Shown here: positions 1 to 7,437 of the stretch, in pieces
Numbering within the stretch: the stretch's first letter is position 1
Layout of the letters: each line of letters starts with the position of its first letter
Origin: Mucilaginibacter gotjawali
GTDB lineage: Bacteria > Bacteroidota > Bacteroidia > Sphingobacteriales > Sphingobacteriaceae
NCBI RefSeq assembly: GCF_002355435.1
Contig: NZ_AP017313.1
Coordinates: 4,092,001-4,156,000 of the forward strand
Length of the DNA: 64,000 nucleotides
Reading direction: 5' to 3'
Notes under the pieces: generated by a model
The model's input: only the letters and a program-made list of their open reading frames with translations
Databases searched by the model: none
What the model was told of the DNA's origin: nothing
Made by a program: the position numbers and the translations under genes

Positions 1-114
1 GACTATAACGGCAGATCAAATTTGGATTTGAGCCTGAACTACGAAAACCGCCAAGAACCCGGTGGCGGTTATAGCCAGGTGGCTTTAAAGGCTGTATGGA
101 ACTTTAAGTTATAA
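1..114 (+). CDS. C-terminal end of an outer-membrane protein (partial)
   Basis: The reading frame is open from the first base and ends at TAA 112-114, giving the last 37 residues of a protein that begins outside the window. The tail alternates polar and hydrophobic residues (SNLDLSLNYENR, then YSQVALKAVWNFKL) in the manner of the last strands of an outer-membrane beta-barrel. I infer a barrel protein of unknown identity; too little is present to name a family. A strong terminator follows directly. Confidence 0.5.
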   Translation, partial: DYNGRSNLDLSLNYENRQEPGGGYSQVALKAVWNFKL

Positions 115-127
115 TTGGTTAAAATGT

Positions 128-163
128 AAACGGCATGGCAAATAAATTGCCATGCCGTTTTTT
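128..163 (+). terminator. Rho-independent terminator
   Basis: A perfect 14-bp stem (arms 128-141 and 147-160, core CGGCATGGCAA) with a 5-base loop runs into six T residues. It ends the transcript of the partial upstream gene and separates it from mtgA. Confidence 0.9.
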
Positions 164-201
164 CATTCATCAAAGGCCGTGGTTTTTTGTATTTTTAACC
201 G

Positions 202-960
202 ATGAAAACTTCCAGGGCTAAAGTTGCTCCAAATAGAAAATCAGGCGTCTCCAATTCAAAAGGGATCTTTAAAGGCGGAATCTTCAGGCTTATTTTTCGG
301 ATACTGAAATTGGTGATCATCGTTTTTGTGGTAGGCAGTGTGTTTTTTGTGGTGCTTTTCCGTTTTGTTAACCCGCCTGTTACTTACCTGATGATTGAGC
401 GCGGTTTTGAGCGCAAAAGCGCAGGCAAGGAATGGAAGATTGACAAGAAATGGATCAACTTTGATGAAATTGCGGATCCCATGAAACGCGCCGCCGTAGC
501 CGCGGAAGATCAAAAGTTCCTGGACCATTTTGGCTTCGACTTTAAAGCCATGGAAGCGGCTATTGATAAAAACGCGCATAGTCATAAGTTGCAGGGCGGC
601 AGTACCATCTCACAGCAAACTGCCAAAAACATTTTCCTTTGGCAGGGCCGCTCCTATTTACGGAAAGGGCTCGAAGCATGGTTTACGATATTAATAGAGA
701 CCTTTTGGAGCAAAAAGCGCATTATGGAGGTTTATTTGAACGAAATTGAAATGGGTGACGGCATTTACGGTGTTGAAGCCGCCTCGCAGGCCTATTTCCA
801 TAAATCGGCACACGATCTTAATAATTACCAGGCCGCTGCCATTGCTTCCATCTGGCCCGATCCGCTAAAATGGTCAGCCACCGATCCGAGCGATTATGTG
901 CGCCATCGGCAATACCTCATCAGGAAGAATATGCGAAGACTAGGGCCGCTGGATTTTTAG
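202..960 (+). CDS. mtgA: Monofunctional biosynthetic peptidoglycan transglycosylase (GT51)
   Basis: This inner-membrane enzyme polymerises lipid II into glycan strands on the periplasmic face. The 252-residue protein has a basic N-terminus, one membrane anchor (about residues 31-55) and a single GT51 domain without a transpeptidase domain, as expected for MtgA rather than a class A PBP. Visible GT51 motifs are EDQKFLDHFG with the catalytic Glu102, GGSTISQQ at 132-139, RKGLE near 154, and KKRIMEVYLNEIEMG near 172-185. Length is normal for the family. The ATG at 202 is the only sensible start. The TAG stop (958-960) is the first three bases of a dispersed repeat that also ends two other genes in this window. 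Confidence 0.95.
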   Translation: MKTSRAKVAPNRKSGVSNSKGIFKGGIFRLIFRILKLVIIVFVVGSVFFVVLFRFVNPPVTYLMIERGFERKSAGKEWKIDKKWINFDEIADPMKRAAVAAEDQKFLDHFGFDFKAMEAAIDKNAHSHKLQGGSTISQQTAKNIFLWQGRSYLRKGLEAWFTILIETFWSKKRIMEVYLNEIEMGDGIYGVEAASQAYFHKSAHDLNNYQAAAIASIWPDPLKWSATDPSDYVRHRQYLIRKNMRRLGPLDF

Positions 961-990
961 CCCCGGCCCCCTGGCCCCCTAAAGGGGGAG
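958..990 (+). repeat. CCCCCTAAAGGGGG-type dispersed repeat, copy 1
   Basis: G/C-rich element beginning with the mtgA stop codon TAG, followed by two C-rich blocks and the palindrome CCCCCTAAAGGGGG at 975-988. The same element occurs inverted at 1168-1194 and again at 62968-62990 and 63041-63064. Confidence 0.85.
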
Positions 991-1061
991 TTTAATTCTG
1001 ATAGTTCGGAGCCTTCCCGGCTGTTGCCTCTAATGCTATTGATTTAAGGGAAAAGAACAAA

Positions 1062-1141
1062 ATCAATATCGAATAATGAATATTGAATTTCGAAGTTTTT
1101 TATTTCATTATTCAATATTGGGCATTCGGTGTTCGATATTA
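1062..1141. repeat. Long imperfect palindrome of the AATATTGAA family, copy 1
   Basis: AT-rich inverted repeat with arms such as AATATCGAATAATGAATATT and its complement, centred on CGAAGTTTTT. A related copy in opposite orientation lies at 3475-3552. It sits between two inverted CCCCCTAAAGGGGG elements, so the whole 958-1194 gap is a nested palindrome. Confidence 0.8.
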
Positions 1142-1167
1142 AAACACTCCATTTAATAGCTTTCATA

Positions 1168-1194
1168 TTCCCCCTTTAGGGGGCCAGGGGGCTA
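1168..1194 (-). repeat. CCCCCTAAAGGGGG-type dispersed repeat, copy 2
   Basis: Exact inverted counterpart of the copy at 958-990, palindrome at 1170-1183. Read on the minus strand it begins with the TAG stop codon (1192-1194) of the following minus-strand gene. Confidence 0.85.
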
Positions 1195-1800
1195 TTTATA
1201 CTTCCAATTCCTTGTCTTCCCTTCCCCTATCCATTCCACGGCTGTTTCCATCCGTTTCAGGCGGGTAGCTTCCGCTTTGGCGTCTACAATCCATTCCAGG
1301 TACTCACGTTTGGCTGATGGACTGAAATCATAATAAACTTCCAGCGCTTTTGGGTTGGCACCTAACAGCTCGGCAAAATCAGCGGGCATTTCAATCGGCG
1401 CTTTGGGAGCTGTTTCTTTTTTTACCGCAGGCTTTTTGTTCTCAGCTTTATTCAATTCCATAGCCTGCCGTATAAAATCAATTAAAATTTCGTCGGAAGG
1501 CAGTTCATTTAAGCTGGTGATCTTTCCAAAACTCCCCGCGGTACCATCCTCCTCTTTTATTAACTTACCCGGATCATTTAATTGTTTTTGTTTCCAGAAT
1601 CCAAAACCCATATGTTGCTTAAAGGCGGCCATCTGGCAAACCGGGCCGTTATAATCAAAAAAAGGGAAGCCCCATTTCATAGTTTCAGTTAATAAAGGAG
1701 ATACCGAGTGTACCAGTTGCCGTAAGTGTTTTAAAATTGGTTGTGCAAACGGGGCGGCTTTTTCTATGTAAGCATCTACCCGGCTATCGTATTGTTCCAT
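1192..1800 (-). CDS. DUF1801 / YdeI-OmdA-type protein
   Basis: A 202-residue cytoplasmic protein with two recognisable parts. Residues about 1-115 carry the DUF1801 fold (SVSPLLTETMKWGFPFFDY, then a conserved MAAFKQHMGFGFW). Residues about 135-202 match the YdeI/OmdA C-terminal domain (MPADFAELLGANPKALEVY, then SAKREYLEWI and the end motif RLKRMETAVEWIGEGKTRNWKYK split by a helix turn). The two parts are joined by a Lys/Glu/Ala-rich linker. This domain pair is common in Bacteroidota; YdeI members have been linked to envelope stress, but no enzymatic role is established. Its TAG stop is provided by the repeat at 1168-1194. Confidence 0.85.
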   Translation of the reverse strand: MEQYDSRVDAYIEKAAPFAQPILKHLRQLVHSVSPLLTETMKWGFPFFDYNGPVCQMAAFKQHMGFGFWKQKQLNDPGKLIKEEDGTAGSFGKITSLNELPSDEILIDFIRQAMELNKAENKKPAVKKETAPKAPIEMPADFAELLGANPKALEVYYDFSPSAKREYLEWIVDAKAEATRLKRMETAVEWIGEGKTRNWKYK

Positions 1801-1821
1801 ACGCTAATTTAATTACAAAAA

Positions 1822-2109
1822 TTAACTTAGCAAATCTTTAAGCGCAGGGTGATATTGAGAGGTTAAAAATTCGGTGACGGTAAACTCCGCCAGTTTATGC
1901 TTATGAAAGGGATCCTCTGAAATTATTTTTTCTACCTCTTCAACCGACCCGGCTAATGCCAATATAACGCCGCCTGTACGCGGAACTTTCCTGCCTGAAG
2001 CCACGAACACATTTTTGTCGTAATATTTACGAAGGTATTTCACATGATCGGCCATGTGTTGGTCTAACTCTTCCAGCGGAACAATATAGTTGAGATTTAT
2101 AATGAACAT
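1822..2109 (-). CDS. YciI-family protein
   Basis: A 95-residue single-domain protein of the YciI (YCII) alpha/beta family. Seen: N-terminal strand MFIINLNY, the helix ELDQHMADHVKYLRKYY holding conserved His22, the turn SGRKVPRTGGVILA, and the SEDPFHKHKLAEFTVTEF segment with Asp66, the usual partner of the His in this family. The His-Asp dyad is thought to be catalytic, but substrates are mostly unknown. It lies 21 bp downstream of the DUF1801 gene in the same direction, so cotranscription is unclear because it is actually promoter-proximal; no -7 box was identified. Confidence 0.85.
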   Translation of the reverse strand: MFIINLNYIVPLEELDQHMADHVKYLRKYYDKNVFVASGRKVPRTGGVILALAGSVEEVEKIISEDPFHKHKLAEFTVTEFLTSQYHPALKDLLS

Positions 2110-2167
2110 GCTATTAACACTAAGGCTATTAATTAATTATTAGAAGAGTTCTTCTACCAGTTTGCCA

Positions 2168-2359
2168 TTAGATATCTTTAAGACTCAACGGCTTCATTTT
2201 CCCCACCTGCAATTGTTTAACTTCTCTTAAAGCTTCCGCAATTTCCAGCGTAATTTTACTCACTTTTGGTTCTTTAATAACTTTTGCCTTAAATTTTTTC
2301 AAAATAGTTAACACCGCTTCGGCATCGCTATCTTTTATTTGCACGGTGAAAGTTGTCAT
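2168..2359 (-). CDS. Small antitoxin-like protein
   Basis: A 63-residue protein starting MTTFTVQIKDSDAEAVLTIL. The short N-terminal strand, a helix with DAEAVL, and a charged C-terminal helix resemble small ribbon-strand antitoxins that precede RelE/ParE-type toxins in Bacteroidota. No toxin gene is visible next to it, so the call is by resemblance only. A longer frame would begin at TTG 2365, but the ATG at 2359 is preferred because a perfect -7 box (2363-2370, minus strand) lies immediately upstream, which implies a leaderless transcript. Confidence 0.55.
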   Translation of the reverse strand: MTTFTVQIKDSDAEAVLTILKKFKAKVIKEPKVSKITLEIAEALREVKQLQVGKMKPLSLKDI

Positions 2360-2362
2360 ACA

Positions 2363-2370
2363 CAAAGCTA
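2363..2370 (-). promoter_or_regulatory. -7 promoter box TAGCTTTG
   Basis: Bacteroidota consensus TAnnTTTG on the minus strand, 3 bases upstream of the ATG at 2359. The transcript would start at or near the start codon. The same octamer stands in front of the next gene at 2867-2874. Confidence 0.6.
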
Positions 2371-2377
2371 ACTATAA

Positions 2378-2863
2378 TCAAACATTTATCAAATCGCGGA
2401 ATAACTGGATGTGCCAGCTATCCTTAAACGGCACTTCCCATTTGGTTTGCAGTTCGCTTAAGTTTTGCACCATGTTATTAAATACTATGGTGTCGGTATT
2501 GATACTGCCTTGTTTGATGAGGTTTTCAAAAACATGCCGCGGCGCCGAAAGCACTTCGCTGCCTTCGCGGTAAGCCAGGTTGAACCGATCCAGCAGGCTG
2601 ATGTTAAATTGTTGTTGCATATCCTTGATAAAACGGACGGACTTATCAATGGAGCAGCCACTGGCGCCTGCCTGGCTTTCGTCAACGGTTAAAATTAAAA
2701 AGCGGTTGTACCTTACTTCGCCTTTCGCTTTTAGCTGGTTATTGTGTGCCGTCCAGCCGGTGGCAAAGCTGTCGAGTTCGTTTTGTATCAGCTGTACTTC
2801 CCTTTCCGACAGTTCCCTGTCAGCCTGGTAAACCCAAACCCTTGAATTTTCTGAAAATTGCAT
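2378..2863 (-). CDS. Conserved Bacteroidota protein (often labelled ABC transporter ATPase)
   Basis: A 161-residue soluble protein starting MQFSENSRVWVYQADRELSE. Features seen are an aromatic-rich N-terminus, RYNRFLILTVDES, the conserved motif SGCSIDKSVRFIKD near the middle, and a C-terminal helical tail ending WHIQLFRDLINV. I recall this family as widespread in Bacteroidota and frequently named ABC transporter ATPase, but there is no Walker A, Walker B or signature motif, so that name is not supported. The ATG at 2863 is chosen over TTG 2869 because the -7 box overlaps the longer start. It is followed closely by the antitoxin-like gene, which has its own promoter. Confidence 0.8.
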   Translation of the reverse strand: MQFSENSRVWVYQADRELSEREVQLIQNELDSFATGWTAHNNQLKAKGEVRYNRFLILTVDESQAGASGCSIDKSVRFIKDMQQQFNISLLDRFNLAYREGSEVLSAPRHVFENLIKQGSINTDTIVFNNMVQNLSELQTKWEVPFKDSWHIQLFRDLINV

Positions 2864-2866
2864 GTA

Positions 2867-2874
2867 CAAAGCTA
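2867..2874 (-). promoter_or_regulatory. -7 promoter box TAGCTTTG
   Basis: TAnnTTTG box on the minus strand, 3 bases upstream of the ATG at 2863. It decides the start of the gene and implies a leaderless mRNA. Confidence 0.6.
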
Positions 2875-2896
2875 TGCATTTTATTAATTAAGGGAT

Positions 2897-2904
2897 TAAC
2901 TTTG
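2897..2904 (+). promoter_or_regulatory. -7 promoter box TAACTTTG
   Basis: TAnnTTTG match on the plus strand 62 bases upstream of the ATG at 2967, in the divergent gap between two genes. Confidence 0.45.
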
Positions 2905-2966
2905 TTGTCATGCTAATATCAGATACCCAATATCCACGTTATTAACAGGATAAGCCGATTTTTACT

Positions 2967-3431
2967 ATGAATGTTAAAAAAGTACTTATAACCACTGCAT
3001 TTATTATTGCTTTATCAACCAGTTATGGGTTTAAATATCGTTTTGATGAACAGGACTGGCTCAGCTATACCAACCGCTGCCTTGCACAATCCTACGACGC
3101 ATCGGGCGACAGTAAACTGAAAAAAGTAGAGTTTTTTTTAACACCTGATTCTTTTATCCGGCTGCGTAAAACCTATGCGAAAGGCAAACAGGAATATTAC
3201 TCCTTTAACCTGCACCAACTGAATGATTTTGATTACCTGGGCAGCAGCACAACGGGTATTTTAGAATTTAAAACCCTGGCGGATGATATCATTGTACAGA
3301 CCTACAACGACCGCCACGGCGATGTGGATTCCATGACCACCGTATTGGACATCCCTGTAAAGAACATGGAACCTGAACGTTTGGACAGCCTGCACGAAGC
3401 TTTGAATTATTTTAAAGCGAAGAGATTATAA
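2967..3431 (+). CDS. Secreted hypothetical protein
   Basis: A 154-residue protein that I do not recognise. It starts with a clear signal peptide (MNVKKVLITTAFIIALSTSYG, hydrophobic core residues 6-20), so the mature protein is probably periplasmic. The rest is mixed alpha/beta with several short strands (KKVEFFLTPDSFIRLRKTY) and no cysteine pair, lipobox or catalytic motif that I can identify. It stands alone: divergent from the gene at 2378, convergent with the Fe-S protein gene at 3563, and followed by a dispersed palindrome. Confidence 0.7.
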   Translation: MNVKKVLITTAFIIALSTSYGFKYRFDEQDWLSYTNRCLAQSYDASGDSKLKKVEFFLTPDSFIRLRKTYAKGKQEYYSFNLHQLNDFDYLGSSTTGILEFKTLADDIIVQTYNDRHGDVDSMTTVLDIPVKNMEPERLDSLHEALNYFKAKRL

Positions 3432-3474
3432 TTCCGGACACTATCCATTTAAAGAGAGAAACAGAATTTATTAC

Positions 3475-3552
3475 TGAACACCGAATATCGAAGGCTGAAT
3501 ATTGAAGTTAAAAACTTCGAAATTCGATATTCAAAATTCGGTGTTCGTTATT
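3475..3552. repeat. Long imperfect palindrome of the AATATTGAA family, copy 2
   Basis: Contains CCGAATATCGAAGGCTGAAT, a central CTTCGAAATTCGATATTC and ATTCGGTGTTCG. Its reverse complement aligns with 1062-1141. It sits between two convergent genes and could fold on either strand. Confidence 0.75.
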
Positions 3553-3562
3553 ACTTGCCGGC

Positions 3563-4360
3563 TTATAACCCGTTTGCTCTTACAGTGATCTCCGCAATAT
3601 CCAGCACCTGGATTTCCTGTTCTTTATTTTCATTTTTAACGCCGTCGCTTAACATCGTCATGCAAAACGGGCATGCAGCCGCAACCACGCTGGCTTTTGA
3701 TTCCAGCACATCGGTCATCCGTTCAATATTGATATCTTTCTTGCCTTTTTCGGGTTCTTTAAACATTTGTGCACCGCCGGCGCCGCAGCATAAGCCGTTG
3801 GATTTGCAACGTTTCATTTCTACCAGTTCGGCATCCAAAACTTCCAGCGCCGCACGCGGGGCCTCATAAACATTGTTTCCACGGCCCAGATAGCAGGGAT
3901 CATGATAGGTGATCTTTTTGCCTTTAAAGCTTTCGCCGCCTTCGGCCTTTAATTTGCCTTCGTCAATCAATTGCTGGATCAGTTGCGAATGGTGGATCAC
4001 TTCGTAATTGCCACCTAAACCAGGGTATTCGTTTTTAATCGTATTAAAACAATGCGGGCAGCCTGTTACTATTTTTTTGATCTCATACGCATCCAGCACC
4101 TGTATGTTAGCCATCGCCTGCATCTGGAACAGGAATTCATTACCCGCGCGTTTCGCAGGGTCGCCGGTACAGCTTTCTTCGGTACCCAGCACCGCAAAAC
4201 CGATGCCCACATGATTCAATATCTTGCAGATATCGCGCGTGATTTTTTGCGCACGCTCATCAAAACTACCGGCACAGCCCACCCAAAACAGTATTTCGGG
4301 CTTTTTGCCTTCGGCAGCCATTTCGGCAACAGTTGGAACGGTTAATGGTTCATGGTTCAT
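3563..4360 (-). CDS. (Fe-S)-binding protein with two CCG-type motifs
   Basis: A 265-residue soluble electron-transfer subunit of the heterodisulfide-reductase HdrB / LutA / GlpC type. Seen are WVGCAGSFDERAQKI (Cys29), GCPHCFNT (Cys101, Cys104), and the second signature GLCCGAGGAQMF (Cys191-Cys192-Gly193). These ligate a non-cubane or Fe-S cluster in characterised relatives. It is transcribed after the membrane Fe-S gene at 4461 (100-bp gap holding a repeat), and the two together form a short quinone- or carrier-linked electron transfer unit common in Bacteroidota; the donor is not known. The N-terminus MNHEPLTV is encoded by the edge of a dispersed repeat, so the start codon appears to be repeat-derived. 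Confidence 0.85.
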   Translation of the reverse strand: MNHEPLTVPTVAEMAAEGKKPEILFWVGCAGSFDERAQKITRDICKILNHVGIGFAVLGTEESCTGDPAKRAGNEFLFQMQAMANIQVLDAYEIKKIVTGCPHCFNTIKNEYPGLGGNYEVIHHSQLIQQLIDEGKLKAEGGESFKGKKITYHDPCYLGRGNNVYEAPRAALEVLDAELVEMKRCKSNGLCCGAGGAQMFKEPEKGKKDINIERMTDVLESKASVVAAACPFCMTMLSDGVKNENKEQEIQVLDIAEITVRANGL

Positions 4361-4460
4361 AGTTCATTGTATTTGTCCATAGTCGATGGACCATAGACCA
4401 TGGAATATTTTCTCTAACTTCTAAATTTTTGCCATGGACTATCGACCATGGACTATGGTC
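4361..4460. repeat. CCATAGTCCATGG-type dispersed repeat, copy 1
   Basis: The gap is almost entirely made of alternating CCATAGTC, GATGGACCATAGACCATGG and, after a short spacer, the inverted CCATGGACTATCGACCATGG. A similar structure is at 55436-55540 next to valS. Confidence 0.8.
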
Positions 4461-5762
4461 TTAAATATTTTCCTTCCAATTCAACCTATCCGCACTGCTG
4501 TACTTCCAGGGTGCGCCGTTGTTTTCAACGTTGCTGAACATATTGTTTAAACTAGCCGGGGCCTGCGACTCTTCCATCACCACATAGCGGCGCATTTCGA
4601 TAATAATTTCCAACGGGTTAATATTTACCGGGCAGGCATCGGTACAGGCATTGCAGGTGGTACAGGCCCATAATTCTTCGCGGGTGATATAATTATCCAG
4701 AAGTGATTTATCGTCCTTAAAATCCTTGCCGTGTTTATCTATGTTGTTGCCCACTTCAGTGATCCTGTCGCGGGTATCCATCATGATCTTGCGGGGCGAC
4801 AGTAACTTCCCCGTTATATTCGCCGGGCAAACCGAGGTACACCTGCCGCATTCCGTACAGGTATAAGCCTCCATCAGGTTTTTCCAGGTAAGGTCTGTTA
4901 CATCTTTGGCGCCGAATCTTCCTGGCTCGCCGGCTGTTTCGGGCACAAATGAAGGATCAAGCATGGCTTTTACCTCATTGGTAACCGAGGCCATATTGGT
5001 CAACTGTCCTTTCGGATGCAGGTTTGAATAATACGTATTCGGGAAAGCCAGCAGGATATGAAAATGCTTGGAATACGGCAAATAATTTAAAAACGCGAGG
5101 ATCCCGACGATGTGGAACCACCAGCAACCACGTTCTATCATCTCAAGCGAACTTGCGCCATCAGGCAGCATAGGTGCAATAAACGAACTAACAGGAAAAC
5201 TACCCGCTTTGATATAATGACCAAAATTTAGCAGCTGCAACTTGTGGTCGGCAGCGTTCATCGTTAAAAATGCGGTCATTAACAGTATTTCGATGATGAG
5301 GATATAGTTGGCGTCGGATCGTGGCCATTCGGTCATCTCAACGCCGCTAAAGCGCTTTAAACGGGCAATGTTACGCCGTGACAGGAAAGTAATACAGGCA
5401 ACAAGTACCAACAGCGCCAAAAATTCAAAACCGCCGATAAGTAAATCATAAAGGCTGCCCAGGGGCTTTGAAAAGATGCGGTGCGACCCAAATACGCCGT
5501 CGATCATGATCTCCAACACCTCAAGGTTGATAATAATAAAGCCTGCGTAGATGAAAAAGTGCATTACGGCAGCAAGCGGCCGTTTCACCATTTTGGTTTG
5601 ACCAAGGGCTATTTTAGCCATCGTTTTCCAGCGCAGCGCGGGGTTGTCCGAGCGGTCGGTGTCTTTACCCAAAAGAATATTGCGCCTTATTTTACCGGCA
5701 TTTTTGCTGAACAGGTAAATGGCGGCGGCAAGGATGATGATAAAAAGAATCTGTGCAATCAT
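4461..5762 (-). CDS. Membrane (Fe-S)-binding oxidoreductase, HdrC/NarI-like
   Basis: A 433-residue integral-membrane electron-transfer protein. The N-terminal half carries about five hydrophobic segments (near 2-18, 62-82, 108-127, 152-171, 213-233) with several His residues in them, like the cytochrome b part of NarI/DsrM-type subunits. The C-terminal half has two ferredoxin-type 4Fe-4S motifs: CTECGRCTSVCP (Cys302, 305, 308, 312) and CTTCNACTDACP (Cys367, 370, 373, 377). It is followed by the CCG-motif protein at 3563, its likely partner. The role is inferred as passing electrons between the quinone pool and a cytoplasmic carrier; the specific reaction is unknown. Confidence 0.85.
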   Translation of the reverse strand: MIAQILFIIILAAAIYLFSKNAGKIRRNILLGKDTDRSDNPALRWKTMAKIALGQTKMVKRPLAAVMHFFIYAGFIIINLEVLEIMIDGVFGSHRIFSKPLGSLYDLLIGGFEFLALLVLVACITFLSRRNIARLKRFSGVEMTEWPRSDANYILIIEILLMTAFLTMNAADHKLQLLNFGHYIKAGSFPVSSFIAPMLPDGASSLEMIERGCWWFHIVGILAFLNYLPYSKHFHILLAFPNTYYSNLHPKGQLTNMASVTNEVKAMLDPSFVPETAGEPGRFGAKDVTDLTWKNLMEAYTCTECGRCTSVCPANITGKLLSPRKIMMDTRDRITEVGNNIDKHGKDFKDDKSLLDNYITREELWACTTCNACTDACPVNINPLEIIIEMRRYVVMEESQAPASLNNMFSNVENNGAPWKYSSADRLNWKENI

Positions 5763-5790
5763 TATGCGTGCATAGTATTTTTCAAATATA

Positions 5791-5940
5791 GTTGAAAAGT
5801 TTTAAGGTTGAAAAGTTTTAAGGTTGAAAAGTTGTATAGCGACATAATCGATTACAAACGAACCAATTACAGATAAATAGTCTTTTTATAATGATCGGAT
5901 ATTTTAACCTTACAACATTCCAACCTTACAACATTTCAAC
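5791..5940. repeat. GTTGAAAAGTTTTAAG tandem and its inverted partner
   Basis: Three near-identical units (GGTTGAAAAGTTTTAA) in tandem at 5791-5834 face an inverted, slightly diverged set (AACCTTACAACATTCC and AACCTTACAACATTTC) at 5904-5940. The gap upstream of the tRNA holds no gene. Confidence 0.7.
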
Positions 5941-5988
5941 GTCTTGAATCTTTTTTCAAAAAAAATTAAGGTAAAATAAAAAAAACGC

Positions 5989-5996
5989 TACATTTG
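5989..5996 (+). promoter_or_regulatory. -7 promoter box of tRNA-Phe (TACATTTG)
   Basis: Bacteroidota -7 consensus TAnnTTTG, 16 bases upstream of the mature tRNA 5' end. Confidence 0.7.
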
Positions 5997-6012
5997 CAAT
6001 CCCGAAACGGAC

Positions 6013-6085
6013 GGTATCATAGCTCAGTCGGTAGAGCAAAGGACTGAAAATCCTTGTGTCGCTGGTTCGATCCCAGCTGATACCA
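6013..6085 (+). tRNA. tRNA-Phe (anticodon GAA)
   Basis: Complete cloverleaf of 73 bases: acceptor GGTATCA pairs with TGATACC, D arm GCTC-AGTCGGTA-GAGC, anticodon arm AAGGA-CTGAAAA-TCCTT with anticodon GAA, T arm GCTGG-TTCGATC-CCAGC, discriminator A. CCA is not encoded. A terminator follows at once, so it is a single-gene transcript. Confidence 0.97.
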
Positions 6086-6094
6086 CAAAAATTC

Positions 6095-6128
6095 AAAAGG
6101 TCATTTTCAAGCGAAAATGACCTTTTTT
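6095..6128 (+). terminator. Rho-independent terminator of tRNA-Phe
   Basis: Perfect 14-bp stem (AAAAGGTCATTTTC with its complement), 4-base loop, and a six-T run. Confidence 0.92.
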
Positions 6129-6276
6129 GCGTAAAAAGGCATATTTCTGTCTCACTCTTTTATAATAGGTCTATTGCGCGACTTAACAGTTTAAAAGATT
6201 GAATTGACCGAATATTTATAGTGAAGCCTATAACGCTTAAACCGCAAATGGATGGCGATCATCTTGGATGACAAAT

Positions 6277-7173
6277 TCAAAATATAACCTGCCGTTTGTA
6301 CAAAGCTGGCGTAGTTCCCTTAATTTCTTTAAATACTCTTGAGAAATGATGCCGGTCTGAAAAACCACATTCACCTGAGATTTGCGCAATACCGGCATCG
6401 GTGTGCTGCAATAATATAACAGACTTATCAATCCTTTTCCGTTTAATATACTGCTGAATCGAAAACCCTGTAAATTCTTTAAAGAGGCGGGCAAACGAGT
6501 TTTCGACCATGTTGGCCTTATCCGCAAATAGCTTGTTGGGTAATCGTTCTCCCAGGTGCTGTTCGATAAAAGCTAATGCATTTGATACCCTTTTGTCAAC
6601 AATTTGCACTTGCCACCGGTTTCTGGGAATTTCGTCGAGTAAGCATAAGATAAGGCCGTTGATGGCGGCACACACCGTAAAATCAAATGTATCGTCACCT
6701 TTAATGCAGTATTCCTTTATTTCGTCCAATAATTTATTTTCTCTTTCCCTCACCTTGAATGTATAGATAGCCGGTTGAAGCAAATCATAAGGTAGCCCAA
6801 GATTAAAGTGTATAAACAAGTGATCAGACATGATTCCGTTCGGCAATTCGGCCCGGCTGACTATTTTTCGCCGGTAATGCCTTTCATTTATTCCGTTTTC
6901 AATATTGCCTTTCAACCTTGTCGAGAATGGTGTATTTGGTGGAATTATCAGAATTTGCTCTTTATGGAGAACTGTGTTAACTCCATTATAGCTAACTGCA
7001 GCATCACCCATGGTATTGTAATAGAGTCGCCAGAAAGGAGAAGCCAGATTAGTACATTCCCACTCCATGATCATCCAATAATGACAGCAATGCAGCCTGA
7101 GGTTAATATCAGGAAAAATCTGTCTCACATTTGACGGGTCGTATTTCAGCCGGTCCGAAATATCTTCTTTCAT
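6277..7173 (-). CDS. AraC-family transcriptional regulator
   Basis: A 298-residue DNA-binding protein. The N-terminal region has a cupin-like sugar-sensing character (MEWECTNLASPFWRLYYN, then ILIIPPNTPF around residues 75-82). The C-terminal ~100 residues form the two helix-turn-helix motifs of AraC (ALAFIEQHLGERLPNKLFAD; second HTH ending in GFSDRHHFSRVFKEIKGTTP). It is transcribed away from the GH29 fucosidase gene at 7438 with a 264-bp shared upstream region, so it most likely controls the fucosidase-dehydrogenase unit in response to a released sugar. The ligand cannot be read from the sequence. No clear -7 box was found in the shared region. Confidence 0.9.
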   Translation of the reverse strand: MKEDISDRLKYDPSNVRQIFPDINLRLHCCHYWMIMEWECTNLASPFWRLYYNTMGDAAVSYNGVNTVLHKEQILIIPPNTPFSTRLKGNIENGINERHYRRKIVSRAELPNGIMSDHLFIHFNLGLPYDLLQPAIYTFKVRERENKLLDEIKEYCIKGDDTFDFTVCAAINGLILCLLDEIPRNRWQVQIVDKRVSNALAFIEQHLGERLPNKLFADKANMVENSFARLFKEFTGFSIQQYIKRKRIDKSVILLQHTDAGIAQISGECGFSDRHHFSRVFKEIKGTTPALYKRQVIF

Positions 7174-7437
7174 TTTGATATGTTTAAATCATTCACAACA
7201 CCGTGTGTTTATAACTACGTGAAAGTTTCCACTTTAACATAACTTTGACAGCTGCGAATGTGCAAAATATCCAATCATAATTTAATACCAAAGGATAAGA
7301 AGATATAAAATATCACATTAATTATAACCTGAAAAGAATGAAAATAGCTAAAGCCAATTGTTTTGCTTATTCTCTTTTTGCGTGCAAATGAAAGGCTGAA
7401 ATCAAAATAAATTAAAAACTATTTACCGTGTGATTGA

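Noticed and set aside
256..585. Minus-strand ORF of 109 codons over mtgA
   Set aside because: Lies antisense to a well-conserved gene and has low-complexity His/Lys-rich translation.
2110..2167. Minus-strand remnant reading KISNGKLVEELF before a stop, like the C-terminus of a SnoaL-type protein
   Set aside because: Only about 12 residues; too short to separate from chance.
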